Of a stretch of DNA of 64,000 bases, positions 43,791 through 50,831 are shown one piece after another. Both the position numbers and the translations under genes were made by a program. The stretch is from NCBI GenBank assembly GCA_016212855.1, contig JACRDP010000029.1, positions 62,001 to 126,000 of the forward strand, written 5' to 3'. Under the pieces are notes generated by a model that was not told the DNA's origin, made no database searches, and saw nothing but the letters and a program-made list of their open reading frames with translations. This DNA comes from Elusimicrobiota bacterium. GTDB taxonomy: Bacteria; Elusimicrobiota; Elusimicrobia; UBA1565; UBA9628. Each line of letters opens with the position of its first letter. Within the stretch, counting starts at the first letter, position 1.

Positions 43791-44218
43791 GCCGGACGCG
43801 CCTTTTTCAGCGAGCAGCCCGGCAGCCAGCGTCCGTCGCCGCGGACGTAGTGCTCCTTCTTCCAGACGGGCAGGCGGTGCTTGATTTCCTCGAGCACGAA
43901 GCGGCAGGCCTCGAAGGCCTCGGCGCGGTGCGCGGAGCCGGCGGCGATGGCCACGCTCGCCTCCCCGACGGCGAGCCGGCCGACGCGGTGCTCGACGGCG
44001 ACCGTCACGGGCCAGCGGCGTCGCGCCTCGGCGGCGATGCGCGCGAGCTCTTTTTCCGCCAGGGGGACGAAGCAGTCGTAGCTGACGGCCTTGACGCGCC
44101 GGCCCGCGTGAACCGCGCGCACGACGCCGACGAAGCTCGCCGACGCGCCGTGCGCGGGCGAGGCCGTCGCGCGGCATAGGCGCGCGAGGTCGAGCGGGGC
44201 CTTCGTGATCCTTGTCAT
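43787..44218 (-). CDS. moaE: Molybdopterin synthase catalytic subunit MoaE
   Basis: A 143-residue protein (from MTRITKAPLDL) that, with MoaD, inserts the dithiolene sulfurs into cyclic pyranopterin. Family motifs: GASASFVGVVRA, YDCFVPLAEKELARIA, VEHRVGRLAVGEASVAIA, HRAEAFEACRFVLEEIKHRLPVWKKEHY. ATG 44218 gives ATGA overlap with moaD; the track start is 9 nt further upstream. It completes the Moco pathway together with the genes at 28-31 kb. Confidence 0.94.
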   Translation of the reverse strand: MTRITKAPLDLARLCRATASPAHGASASFVGVVRAVHAGRRVKAVSYDCFVPLAEKELARIAAEARRRWPVTVAVEHRVGRLAVGEASVAIAAGSAHRAEAFEACRFVLEEIKHRLPVWKKEHYVRGDGRWLPGCSLKKARPA

Positions 44219-44451
44219 CCGCCGCATACGGGGGGAAGGACCGCCAGACGTCCTTTGGCGGGTACGCGGTCATTCGGGGCCAAGGTGCAGTCGGTCGCGG
44301 CGAGGACGCAGCCCGCGAGATCCTCGCCCAGGACGAGGCGCAAGGCGGCGAGCGTCTGGCGCGCGGTGGCGCGCGGCGGCAGCTCGGCGCGGACGACGGC
44401 TCCGTGACCGGCGTCGCGCAGTCGGCCGTACAACTCGATGACGCGCTTCAT
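44215..44451 (-). CDS. moaD: Molybdopterin synthase sulfur carrier MoaD
   Basis: A 78-residue ubiquitin-fold protein (MKRVIELYGRLRDAGHG...APNDRVPAKGRLAVLPPVCGG) ending in the essential double glycine that carries the thiocarboxylate. It is coupled to moaE by ATGA overlap and follows the moaC-mogA fusion by 42 nt. Confidence 0.92.
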   Translation of the reverse strand: MKRVIELYGRLRDAGHGAVVRAELPPRATARQTLAALRLVLGEDLAGCVLAATDCTLAPNDRVPAKGRLAVLPPVCGG

Positions 44452-44493
44452 CCGCGGTCGCCTCCTACGGCGATCGATGCGACCATTTCCTCG

Positions 44494-45474
44494 CTATGCT
44501 CGGTCATGGTCGCCGCCGCGGGCGATGTGCGCCGCGTGCGGCAATAGCTCCGATAGCACGGCGAGCCCGTCGCGCACGCCGCCGGGGCTTCCGGGCAGGC
44601 AGACGACGAGGCAGGTCCCGGCGAGTCCCGCCGTCGAGCGCGAGAGCGAAGCGTGCGCGAGTCGAATCGAGCCGAAGGCGCGCAGAGCCTCGCCGATCCC
44701 CGGGATGAGGCGATCGCAGGCCGCCTCGACCGCCTCGGGCGTGACGTCGCGAGGCGAGAGGCCGGTTCCGCCGGTGAGCGCCACGAGAGCGCGGCCCTTC
44801 GCGGCGGAGCGGATTTCCGCTTCGACGCGGCCGGCGTCGTCAGGGAGCAGGACCTTGCGGTCCACCGTGAAACCGAGCTCCTTCAGGCCGGCCGCCAGGG
44901 CCGGTCCGGAAACGTCCTTGCGCTGGCCGCGGCTCGCGCGGTCGCTGACCGTGATCACGCAGGCGCGGCCGAGCTTCGGAGGTTTCGCGGAGCGGGGGGC
45001 TTTCAGGTCGGAGGACTTCGGGTGGCGCCAGAAGCCGCTCTTTCCGCCCTTCTTGTATTCCAGCCGGACGTCTCCGATCTCGAGAGCGGGGTCCACCTGC
45101 TTGACGAGATCGTAAACGGCGAGCAGCGCGCCCGTCGCTCCGGCGAGCGCCTCCATCTCGACGCCGGTCTTGGCGAAGGCCGAGGCGACGCAGCGTGCGC
45201 GCACCCCGGGCAAGGACTCGTCGCACTCGAAGGAGACGCTCACGGAGTCCAGGGGAAGAGGATGGCACAGGGGAATCGTTTCGCCGGTCCGCTTGGCCGC
45301 CATGATGCCGGCGGCCTCGCCGAGTTTGAGCGCGTCGCCTTTAGGAAGCTTTCCGTCTCGCACGAGCCGGAAGGCGGCGCGGCCCATGCGCAAAATCCCG
45401 ACCGCTTCGGCGCGACGCTGCGTGGGGAGCTTGCCACCGACGTCGATCATGCGCAGGCGGGGAAGGTGAGCCAT
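44494..45474 (-). CDS. MoaC-MogA/MoaB fusion (bifunctional molybdopterin synthesis protein)
   Basis: A 326-residue fusion. The N-terminal half is MoaC, cyclic pyranopterin monophosphate synthase (MIDVGGKLPTQRRAEAVG, KRTGETIPLCHPLPLD, AKTGVEMEALAGATGALLAVYDLVK). A linker around residue 150 leads to a C-terminal MogA/MoaB domain, the molybdopterin adenylyltransferase (RACVITVSDRASRGQRKDVSGP, LTGGTGLSPRDVTPEA, CLPGSPGGVRDGL). MoaC acts after MoaA, and MogA activates molybdopterin before MoeA. Such fusions occur in several bacterial groups. No sigma-54-type site was found upstream. Confidence 0.93.
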   Translation of the reverse strand: MAHLPRLRMIDVGGKLPTQRRAEAVGILRMGRAAFRLVRDGKLPKGDALKLGEAAGIMAAKRTGETIPLCHPLPLDSVSVSFECDESLPGVRARCVASAFAKTGVEMEALAGATGALLAVYDLVKQVDPALEIGDVRLEYKKGGKSGFWRHPKSSDLKAPRSAKPPKLGRACVITVSDRASRGQRKDVSGPALAAGLKELGFTVDRKVLLPDDAGRVEAEIRSAAKGRALVALTGGTGLSPRDVTPEAVEAACDRLIPGIGEALRAFGSIRLAHASLSRSTAGLAGTCLVVCLPGSPGGVRDGLAVLSELLPHAAHIARGGDHDRA

Positions 45475-45517
45475 GAGAGGATGAGTTTAGCAAACCGCCG
45501 GGGGAATTGCGTCCGGC

Positions 45518-45808
45518 CTAGGTGCGCCAGACGCGGAAGCGCCAGGTCCGCCGCTGCATGTGCTCGAGGTACTGCTTGAGAAACTCGTCGGCGGAGACGT
45601 CGCGCATGTGCTGGGCGAGGATCTCGACCGTCACGTCGTCGCCCAACTGCCAGAACCCGGCCTCGACCGGGGGCTCGCGACGCAGGCGGGCGAGCAAGAC
45701 CGTGGACTCCAGGGACGTGACGACGAGCAGGCTTTCCAGGCGCGTGCGGTTGATGAGCTCGTAGACGTGAACCCGGACGGTCTGGGAAGGCACGGGCGTG
45801 ATCGCCAT
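45518..45808 (-). CDS. Conserved-looking hypothetical protein (96 aa)
   Basis: MAITPVPSQTVRVHVYELINRTRLESLLVVTSLESTVLLARLRREPPVEAGFWQLGDDVTVEILAQHMRDVSADEFLKQYLEHMQRRTWRFRVWRT. The composition is that of a real soluble protein with mixed alpha/beta pattern and a basic aromatic C-terminus. It lies in the gap between the moa genes and the carboxylase operon, so its long upstream track frame is antisense shadow. I do not recognise a family. It could bind nucleic acid, judging only by the basic tail. Confidence 0.55.
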   Translation of the reverse strand: MAITPVPSQTVRVHVYELINRTRLESLLVVTSLESTVLLARLRREPPVEAGFWQLGDDVTVEILAQHMRDVSADEFLKQYLEHMQRRTWRFRVWRT

Positions 45809-45867
45809 GACCCCAGTGTGGGTCCGGCGCCCGGAAACTTCCACCAAATTCGTCCTTTTTAACCCAT

Positions 45868-45895
45868 TTTTTACGATGACCGGAATTAGTATTAT
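45868..45895 (+). promoter_or_regulatory. possible sigma-70-type promoter for the carboxylase operon
   Basis: TATTAT at 45890-45895 lies 6 nt before the ATG, with a T-rich TTTTTA 16 nt further upstream in a locally AT-rich gap. If used, the mRNA would be leaderless. The -35 match is weak. Confidence 0.35.
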
Positions 45896-45901
45896 CCCAC
45901 C

Positions 45902-47500
45902 ATGATCGACGCCGACACGCCTCCGATTCAGTCCGCGGCCGACCGCGTCTCCGCGGACTTCAAGGCGAACGCCGCGCATCACGCCGGCCTGCTCAAGGAC
46001 CTCGAGGCCAGGCTCGTCCGGGCCCGGGCGGGCGGGCCGGTCAAGTCGGTCGACCTGCACCGCTCGCGGGGCAAGCTCACCGCTCGCGAGCGCGTGGAGC
46101 GCCTGCTCGACCACGGCTCTTATTGCCTCGAACTGTCGGCGCTGGCCGCGATGGGCCTCTACGACGACGAGGTCCCGGCCGCGGGCATGATCACGGGCCT
46201 GGGCGTGGTCAGCGGCCGGCTGTGCGTGATCGTCGCCAACGACGCGACGGTCAAGGGCGGCACCTACTACGCCGAAACGATCAAGAAGCACCTGCGCGCG
46301 CAGGAGGTGGCGCTCGAAAACCGCCTGCCCTGCGTGTACCTCGTGGACTCCGGCGGCGTGTTCCTCCCCAAGCAGGCCGAAGTGTTCCCGGACAAGGACC
46401 ACTTCGGGCGCATCTTCTACAACCAGGCCTGGATGTCCTCGCTCGAGATCCCGCAGATCGCGGTGGTCATGGGCATGTGCACCGCCGGCGGCGCCTACGT
46501 GCCCGCGATGGCCGACGAGTGCGTGATCGTGCGCAACCAGGGCACGATCTATCTCGGCGGCCCGCCCCTCGTTAAGGCCGCGACCGGCGAGGAGAGCACG
46601 GCGGAGGAACTCGGCGGCGGCGATATGCACTGCCGGGTTTCCGGCGTGACCGATCACCTGGCCGACAACGACGAGCACGCGCTGCAGATATGCCGCGCGA
46701 TCGTCGCCAATCTCAATGCTCCTTTATTTAATCTGGGCGAGGGCGAGTCGCCCCTCTATCCCGCCGACGATCTTTACGGGCTGGTGAATCGAGACCTCCG
46801 TCGTCCGTGCGATCCTCGAGAAGTGATCGCGCGTCTCGTGGACGGCTCCCGCTTCCACGAGTTCAAGGCCCTGTACGGCACGACGATGACCACCGGCTTC
46901 GCCAAGATCCACGGCCGGCCGGTGGGCATCCTCGCCAACCGCGGCATTCTTTTTTCAGAGGCCGCGCTCAAGGGCGCGCACTTCATCGAGCTGTGCGACC
47001 AGCGCAAGATCCCGCTTCTCTTCCTCCAGAACATCACCGGCTTCATGGTCGGCAAGGAGTTCGAGCAGGCCGGGATCATCAAGCACGGCGCCAAGCTCGT
47101 CCAGGCCGTCTCGACCGCGCGCGTGCCCAAAATAACCGTGATCGTCGGCTCCTCCAACGGCGCCGGCAACTACGCGATGTGCGGCCGCGCCTTCGGCGCG
47201 CGCTTCCTGTTCACCTGGCCGAACGCGCGCATCTCGGTGATGGGCGCCGACCAGGCCGCGACGGTCATGACCATCATCAAGCGCGCCAAGCAGGCGCTCA
47301 CGGCCGACGAAGAAGCCAAGATCCAGGCGCCGATCCGCGCCCAGTATGAGGCCGAGGGCCATCCGTATTACGGCACCGCTCGCCTGTGGGACGACGGGAT
47401 CATCGCGCCCGCCGACACGCGCCAGGTCCTCGCCATGGCGCTGGCCGCGGCCGCGCACGCGCCGATCGGCGAGCTCCATCGACCCGTGTTCCGGATGTAA
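45902..47500 (+). CDS. mccB: Acyl-CoA carboxylase carboxyltransferase subunit (methylcrotonyl-CoA carboxylase beta type)
   Basis: A 532-residue carboxyltransferase: N-terminal [18 protein letters not shown], acyl-CoA site GGGTYYAET-like [18 protein letters not shown], the MCC-typical [18 protein letters not shown], and the C-terminal [27 protein letters not shown] and [37 protein letters not shown]. It transfers CO2 from carboxybiotin to 3-methylcrotonyl-CoA in leucine breakdown. No biotin carboxylase/carrier subunit is encoded next to it. It is followed by hydratase and lyase genes of the same pathway (TAATG overlap). Confidence 0.92.
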   Translation: MIDADTPPIQSAADRVSADFKANAAHHAGLLKDLEARLVRARAGGPVKSVDLHRSRGKLTARERVERLLDHGSYCLELSALAAMGLYDDEVPAAGMITGLGVVSGRLCVIVANDATVKGGTYYAETIKKHLRAQEVALENRLPCVYLVDSGGVFLPKQAEVFPDKDHFGRIFYNQAWMSSLEIPQIAVVMGMCTAGGAYVPAMADECVIVRNQGTIYLGGPPLVKAATGEESTAEELGGGDMHCRVSGVTDHLADNDEHALQICRAIVANLNAPLFNLGEGESPLYPADDLYGLVNRDLRRPCDPREVIARLVDGSRFHEFKALYGTTMTTGFAKIHGRPVGILANRGILFSEAALKGAHFIELCDQRKIPLLFLQNITGFMVGKEFEQAGIIKHGAKLVQAVSTARVPKITVIVGSSNGAGNYAMCGRAFGARFLFTWPNARISVMGADQAATVMTIIKRAKQALTADEEAKIQAPIRAQYEAEGHPYYGTARLWDDGIIAPADTRQVLAMALAAAAHAPIGELHRPVFRM

Positions 47501-48282
47501 TGGTGGAATACCAGCACCTGAAGGTTCACGCCGGCCCCGTCACCAAGGTGACGCTCTCGCGCCCCGAGCTGCGCAACGCGATGAGCGACGAGACCTTGCG
47601 CTCGTTGACCTTGGTCTTCCGCGAGATCGCGTCCAATCCCGAGGTCCGCGCCGTGATCGTGACGGGCGGCGGCAAGGATTTCTGCGCCGGCGCCGACATC
47701 AACTGGATGAAGGCCTCGGGCAAGCTCTCTACCGAGGAGGGCAAGAAGGACGCCCGCCTGCTGGCCGACATGCTTTCGGCCGTCGACGACTGCCCCGTCC
47801 CCGTCATCGTCGCGGCGCAGGGCAACTGCTTCGGCGGCGGCATCGGCCTGCTCGCCGCCTGCGACATCGCCCTCGTCTCCGAAGACGCGAAGATGTCGTT
47901 CTCCGAGTGCCGCCTGGGCATCATGCCCGCCGTCATCTCCAGCTGGGTGCTCCCGAAAATCGGGATCGCCAACGCCCGCCGCTACTACCTGACCGCCGAG
48001 GTGTTCGGCGCGAAGGAAGCCGTGGCCATGGGCCTCGCCCACGAGGAGGTCAAGCCCGAGGAGCTGTATCTCAAGGCCGACGCGGCCGTCGCCAACATCA
48101 TGAAGTGCGGCCCCAACGCCGTGCGCACGGCCAAGGCGCTGCTGCCGCGTCTCAGGCCTCTCGGTCTCAACCAGCAGATCGGCCTGACGGTCGACACGCT
48201 CGTGCGTCTGCGCTCCTCGGCCGAAGGCCAGGAGGGCCTCGCCGCCTTCCTCGAAAAACGCGCTCCCGAATGGACGCGGTAA
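47500..48282 (+). CDS. Enoyl-CoA hydratase family (probable methylglutaconyl-CoA hydratase)
   Basis: A 260-residue crotonase-fold enzyme (ELRNAMSDETLRSL, oxyanion-hole segments GKDFCAGADINWMK and GNCFGGGIGLLAACDIALVSEDAKMSFSECRLGIMPAVIS). Placed between the methylcrotonyl-CoA carboxylase subunit and HMG-CoA lyase, it most likely hydrates 3-methylglutaconyl-CoA to HMG-CoA. ATG 47500 overlaps the mccB stop by 1 nt. The track start inside mccB is a shadow. Confidence 0.88.
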   Translation: MVEYQHLKVHAGPVTKVTLSRPELRNAMSDETLRSLTLVFREIASNPEVRAVIVTGGGKDFCAGADINWMKASGKLSTEEGKKDARLLADMLSAVDDCPVPVIVAAQGNCFGGGIGLLAACDIALVSEDAKMSFSECRLGIMPAVISSWVLPKIGIANARRYYLTAEVFGAKEAVAMGLAHEEVKPEELYLKADAAVANIMKCGPNAVRTAKALLPRLRPLGLNQQIGLTVDTLVRLRSSAEGQEGLAAFLEKRAPEWTR

Positions 48283-49166
48283 AACCCAGGCCGACGCCGC
48301 GCCTCGTCGAGGTCGGCCCGCGCGACGGGCTGCAGAGCGAGAAGGGCGTCGTCTCCCTCGAGGCGAAGGTCGCATTCGTGGACGCGCTCTCCGAGACCGG
48401 GCTCAAGGAGATCGAGTCGGGCGCCTTCGTCAACCCGAAGTCCGTGCCGCAGATGGCGAACTCCGAGCAGGTGTTCGCGCGTATCAAGCGCAAGCCGGGC
48501 GTGATCTACTCCGCGCTCGTGCCCAACGAGATCGGCCTCGACCTGGCGCTCGCGTGCAAGGCCGACAAAATCAACGTCTTCACCGCGGCGACGGAGTCCT
48601 TCAACCAGAAGAACATCAAGGCCTCGATCAAGGAGTCCATCGAGCGCTTCAAGCCCGTCGTCCTGCGCACGCGTCAGGCGAAGCTGCCCGTGCGCGGCTA
48701 CATTTCGACCGCCTTCTGGTGCCCGTACGAGGGCCAGGTGAAGCCCGAGAAGGTCGTCGAGGTCGTCAAGATGCTCTCCGGCATCGGCGTCGCCGAGTTC
48801 TCCATCGGCGACACGATCGGCAAGGCGTCGCCCGACGAGGTCCGAAAGCTTCTGTTCCTGCTGTGCAAGGCCGTGCCCAAGGACAGCATCTACCTCCACT
48901 TCCACAACACCTTCGGCCGCGCGGTGGCCAACGCGATCGTGGCGTGGAAAACCTTCGGCATCACCGGCTTCGACTCCTCGACGGGGGGGGTCGGCGGCTG
49001 CCCTTACGCGCCCGGCGCGTCGGGCAACGTGGCCACCGAGGCGCTCGTCTCCGCGTTTAAGGCGGCGGGCTCCGATACCGGCGTCGATGAGGCGAAGCTC
49101 AAGGCCGCCGCCGTCGCCCTGTTCAAGCACCTCGGCCGCGCGCCGGGCACCCGCCCGCCCAAATAA
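48270..49166 (+). CDS. Hydroxymethylglutaryl-CoA lyase
   Basis: A 298-residue TIM-barrel enzyme splitting HMG-CoA into acetoacetate and acetyl-CoA. Family motifs: LVEVGPRDGLQSE, IESGAFVNPKSVPQMAN, FTAATESFNQKNI, SIGDTIGKASP, LHFHNTFGRAVAN and GGVGGCPYAPGASGNVATE with the catalytic cysteine. It overlaps the hydratase gene by 13 nt and ends the operon. Confidence 0.94.
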   Translation: MDAVKPRPTPRLVEVGPRDGLQSEKGVVSLEAKVAFVDALSETGLKEIESGAFVNPKSVPQMANSEQVFARIKRKPGVIYSALVPNEIGLDLALACKADKINVFTAATESFNQKNIKASIKESIERFKPVVLRTRQAKLPVRGYISTAFWCPYEGQVKPEKVVEVVKMLSGIGVAEFSIGDTIGKASPDEVRKLLFLLCKAVPKDSIYLHFHNTFGRAVANAIVAWKTFGITGFDSSTGGVGGCPYAPGASGNVATEALVSAFKAAGSDTGVDEAKLKAAAVALFKHLGRAPGTRPPK

Positions 49167-49209
49167 CCGCCTGCCGCAGGCAGCCCGCCGGGACCACCCA
49201 TTCTTTTAT

Positions 49210-49270
49210 GGTTCTTTGCTTTTAAGCAAATGACCCAACAACGACACGCTTTGCTTTAAAGCAAAGAACC
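49210..49270. repeat. Nested palindromic inverted repeat between convergent genes
   Basis: Arms GGTTCTTTGCTTTTAAGCAAA and TTTGCTTTAAAGCAAAGAACC (20 of 21 positions complementary) are separated by 19 nt. Each arm also holds an internal palindrome (TTTGCTTTAAAGCAAA is perfect). The DNA is AT-rich against a GC-rich background. It may end transcription of the leucine operon or be a mobile palindromic element. The rest of the 183-nt gap has only a short GCCTGC-C-GCAGGC hairpin and the terminator. Confidence 0.7.
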
Positions 49271-49296
49271 AAACAGGGGCAGGTCTCCTGGTCTGT

Positions 49297-49331
49297 AAAA
49301 AAAGACGCCCCCGGCATTCGCCGGGGGCGTC
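49297..49331 (-). terminator. Rho-independent terminator for the NTF2-like gene
   Basis: Perfect 12-bp stem GACGCCCCCGGC / GCCGGGGGCGTC with a 4-nt loop, followed on the minus strand by a run of seven T. It lies 19 nt after the stop codon of the gene at 49350. Confidence 0.92.
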
Positions 49332-49349
49332 CGTTTCTGACGGTCGAGA

Positions 49350-49952
49350 TTACTGAGTCAGGCCGGCCTTCTTCATCGCGGGCGCGGAGTTGGCGGCGAT
49401 CCCGTCGATCTGCGCCTGCGACCAGGTCGAGTGGAACGGGTCCACGACGATGCGCGCGGCCTGCAGCTTCCAGACTCCGTTCTCCTTGGCGCTGACGGCG
49501 TACCAGTTGGAGTTGAAGTCGTAGGTCTTGCTCTCGCGGCCCTTCGCGCCGGCGACGTCGGTCACGAGGTGCTCCTTCGCGGTGCCGAAGGAGAACGCGT
49601 AGCCGCCGACGAAAATGCTGTCGAGGGGCTCGAGCGTCGCGGTGTACTGGCCGCGCAGCTTCGGGCCGATGCCGACGATCTCCTTCATCGTCTTCCAGTA
49701 CGTCTGGAACTCGTTGAAGCTCGTCACCTTCTGGCCGGTCGCCATCGTCGCGCTGAAGCTCGAGCCGATGTGGGGGGCGAGCTGGGTCATGTCGTCGCGG
49801 TTGACGGCGTCCTCGTAGGCGACCTTGATCTTGCGCAGCTCCGCCTTGTCGGCGTCGGTCTGCGCGAAGACGTTGTGCGCGGTGACGGCGACGAGGGTCA
49901 GGCCGAGAACGGCGCCGAGTGCGAGTGCGAAACGTTTGATCCGCTTGGTCAT
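49350..49952 (-). CDS. Secreted NTF2-like/SnoaL-like protein
   Basis: A 200-residue protein with a signal peptide (RFALALGAVLGLTLVAVTAHNVFA) and an alpha+beta domain resembling DUF4440/SnoaL NTF2-like folds (ADKAELRKIKVAYEDAVNRDDMTQLAPHIGSSFSATMATGQKVTSFNEFQTYWKTM...WKLQAARIVVDP). These domains bind small ligands or form lids of enzymes; no catalytic residues are evident. It is a single-gene unit with a near-consensus promoter (49995-50023) and its own terminator. Confidence 0.75.
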   Translation of the reverse strand: MTKRIKRFALALGAVLGLTLVAVTAHNVFAQTDADKAELRKIKVAYEDAVNRDDMTQLAPHIGSSFSATMATGQKVTSFNEFQTYWKTMKEIVGIGPKLRGQYTATLEPLDSIFVGGYAFSFGTAKEHLVTDVAGAKGRESKTYDFNSNWYAVSAKENGVWKLQAARIVVDPFHSTWSQAQIDGIAANSAPAMKKAGLTQ

Positions 49953-49994
49953 TCGATGAGTCCTCTCAGGTTGCGCCGTGTAAAAGCCTGGGGC

Positions 49995-50023
49995 AGTATA
50001 GAAGAAGGACCGGGGGCTGTCAA
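49995..50023 (-). promoter_or_regulatory. sigma-70-type promoter for the NTF2-like gene
   Basis: On the minus strand TTGACA, a 17-nt spacer, then TATACT. It ends 42 nt before the ATG at 49952. The clearest housekeeping promoter in the window. Confidence 0.88.
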
Positions 50024-50062
50024 GTTCGTCATCTTCGGCGAGGCTCCCGACGGGGGATTTGG

Positions 50063-50068
50063 TATAAT
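50063..50068 (+). promoter_or_regulatory. -10 element for the 13-gene oxygenase operon
   Basis: Perfect TATAAT ending 7 nt before ATG 50076, preceded by TTTGG. There is no good -35 hexamer. The position implies a leaderless transcript and possibly activator dependence. Confidence 0.6.
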
Positions 50069-50075
50069 CGCCCCC

Positions 50076-50831
50076 ATGGAAGCGGCCCGGCCGAGGCTGA
50101 CGAGCGACGTCGTTGCCGCGGACTCGCTGGCGGCGCAAGAGACGGACCGCCTCTTTTCCCTGTATGCGGCCCATTACGACGCGGCCGACCGGGCCCGTTT
50201 CGAAGCCGACCTCGCCGCCAAGGACCACGTCATCCTCCTGCGCGACGCCGGATCCGGACGGATCAACGGCTTCTCGACGCAGAAGCTCGTCCGCGCGGGC
50301 GGCGCCCGGGCCCTGTTCTCGGGCGACACCATCATCGACCCGGCCTGCTGGGGCGAGCAGGAGCTCGTGAAGGCCTGGAGCCGCTACGCCGGCCGCCTCC
50401 TGGCCGAGGAGAACTCGCCGCTGTGGTGGCTGCTGATCTCGAAGGGCCACCGCACCTACCTTTACCTACCGCTGTTCTTCGCCGAGTATTGGCCGCGCCT
50501 CGAAGGGCCGGTTCCGGAGAACGTCGCGGCCTTGATGGGCGCCTTCGCGACGGCTAAATTCGGCGAATATTGGGATGCCTCGCGCGGCATCCTGTCCTTC
50601 CCCGAATCCATGGGCCAGCTCACGCCCGCCTTGGCCGAGGTGACGGCCGGGCGCAAGGACGATCCGCGCGTGAGCTTTTTCCTCGAGAAGAATCCCGGCT
50701 ACGCGCGCGGCGAGGAGCTCGTGTGCCTGGCCGAGATCTCGCCGGCGAACATGCGCTCGGTCGCTGCGCGCGCCCTGAAAGAAGGGCTGGCGATGGGGCC
50801 TTTGCCCAGGCAGGCCGCGTGCTCGATCTAA
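50076..50831 (+). CDS. Hypothetical protein, first gene of the oxygenase operon
   Basis: A 251-residue soluble protein of no family I can name. A central stretch (HVILLRDAGSGRINGFSTQKLVRAGGARALFSGDTIIDPACWGEQELVKAWSRYAGRLLAE...LWWLLISKGHRTYLYLPLFFAEYWP) has a GNAT-like strand order, so a distant acyltransferase relationship is possible. ATG 50076 is fixed by the TATAAT just upstream; the longer track frame is not supported. It overlaps the next gene by 13 nt. Confidence 0.7.
   Translation: MEAARPRLTSDVVAADSLAAQETDRLFSLYAAHYDAADRARFEADLAAKDHVILLRDAGSGRINGFSTQKLVRAGGARALFSGDTIIDPACWGEQELVKAWSRYAGRLLAEENSPLWWLLISKGHRTYLYLPLFFAEYWPRLEGPVPENVAALMGAFATAKFGEYWDASRGILSFPESMGQLTPALAEVTAGRKDDPRVSFFLEKNPGYARGEELVCLAEISPANMRSVAARALKEGLAMGPLPRQAACSI

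Noticed and set aside
45518-46678. 386-residue minus-strand frame across the start of the carboxylase gene
   Set aside because: Only the last 96 codons lie outside mccB and look protein-like; the rest mirrors mccB.
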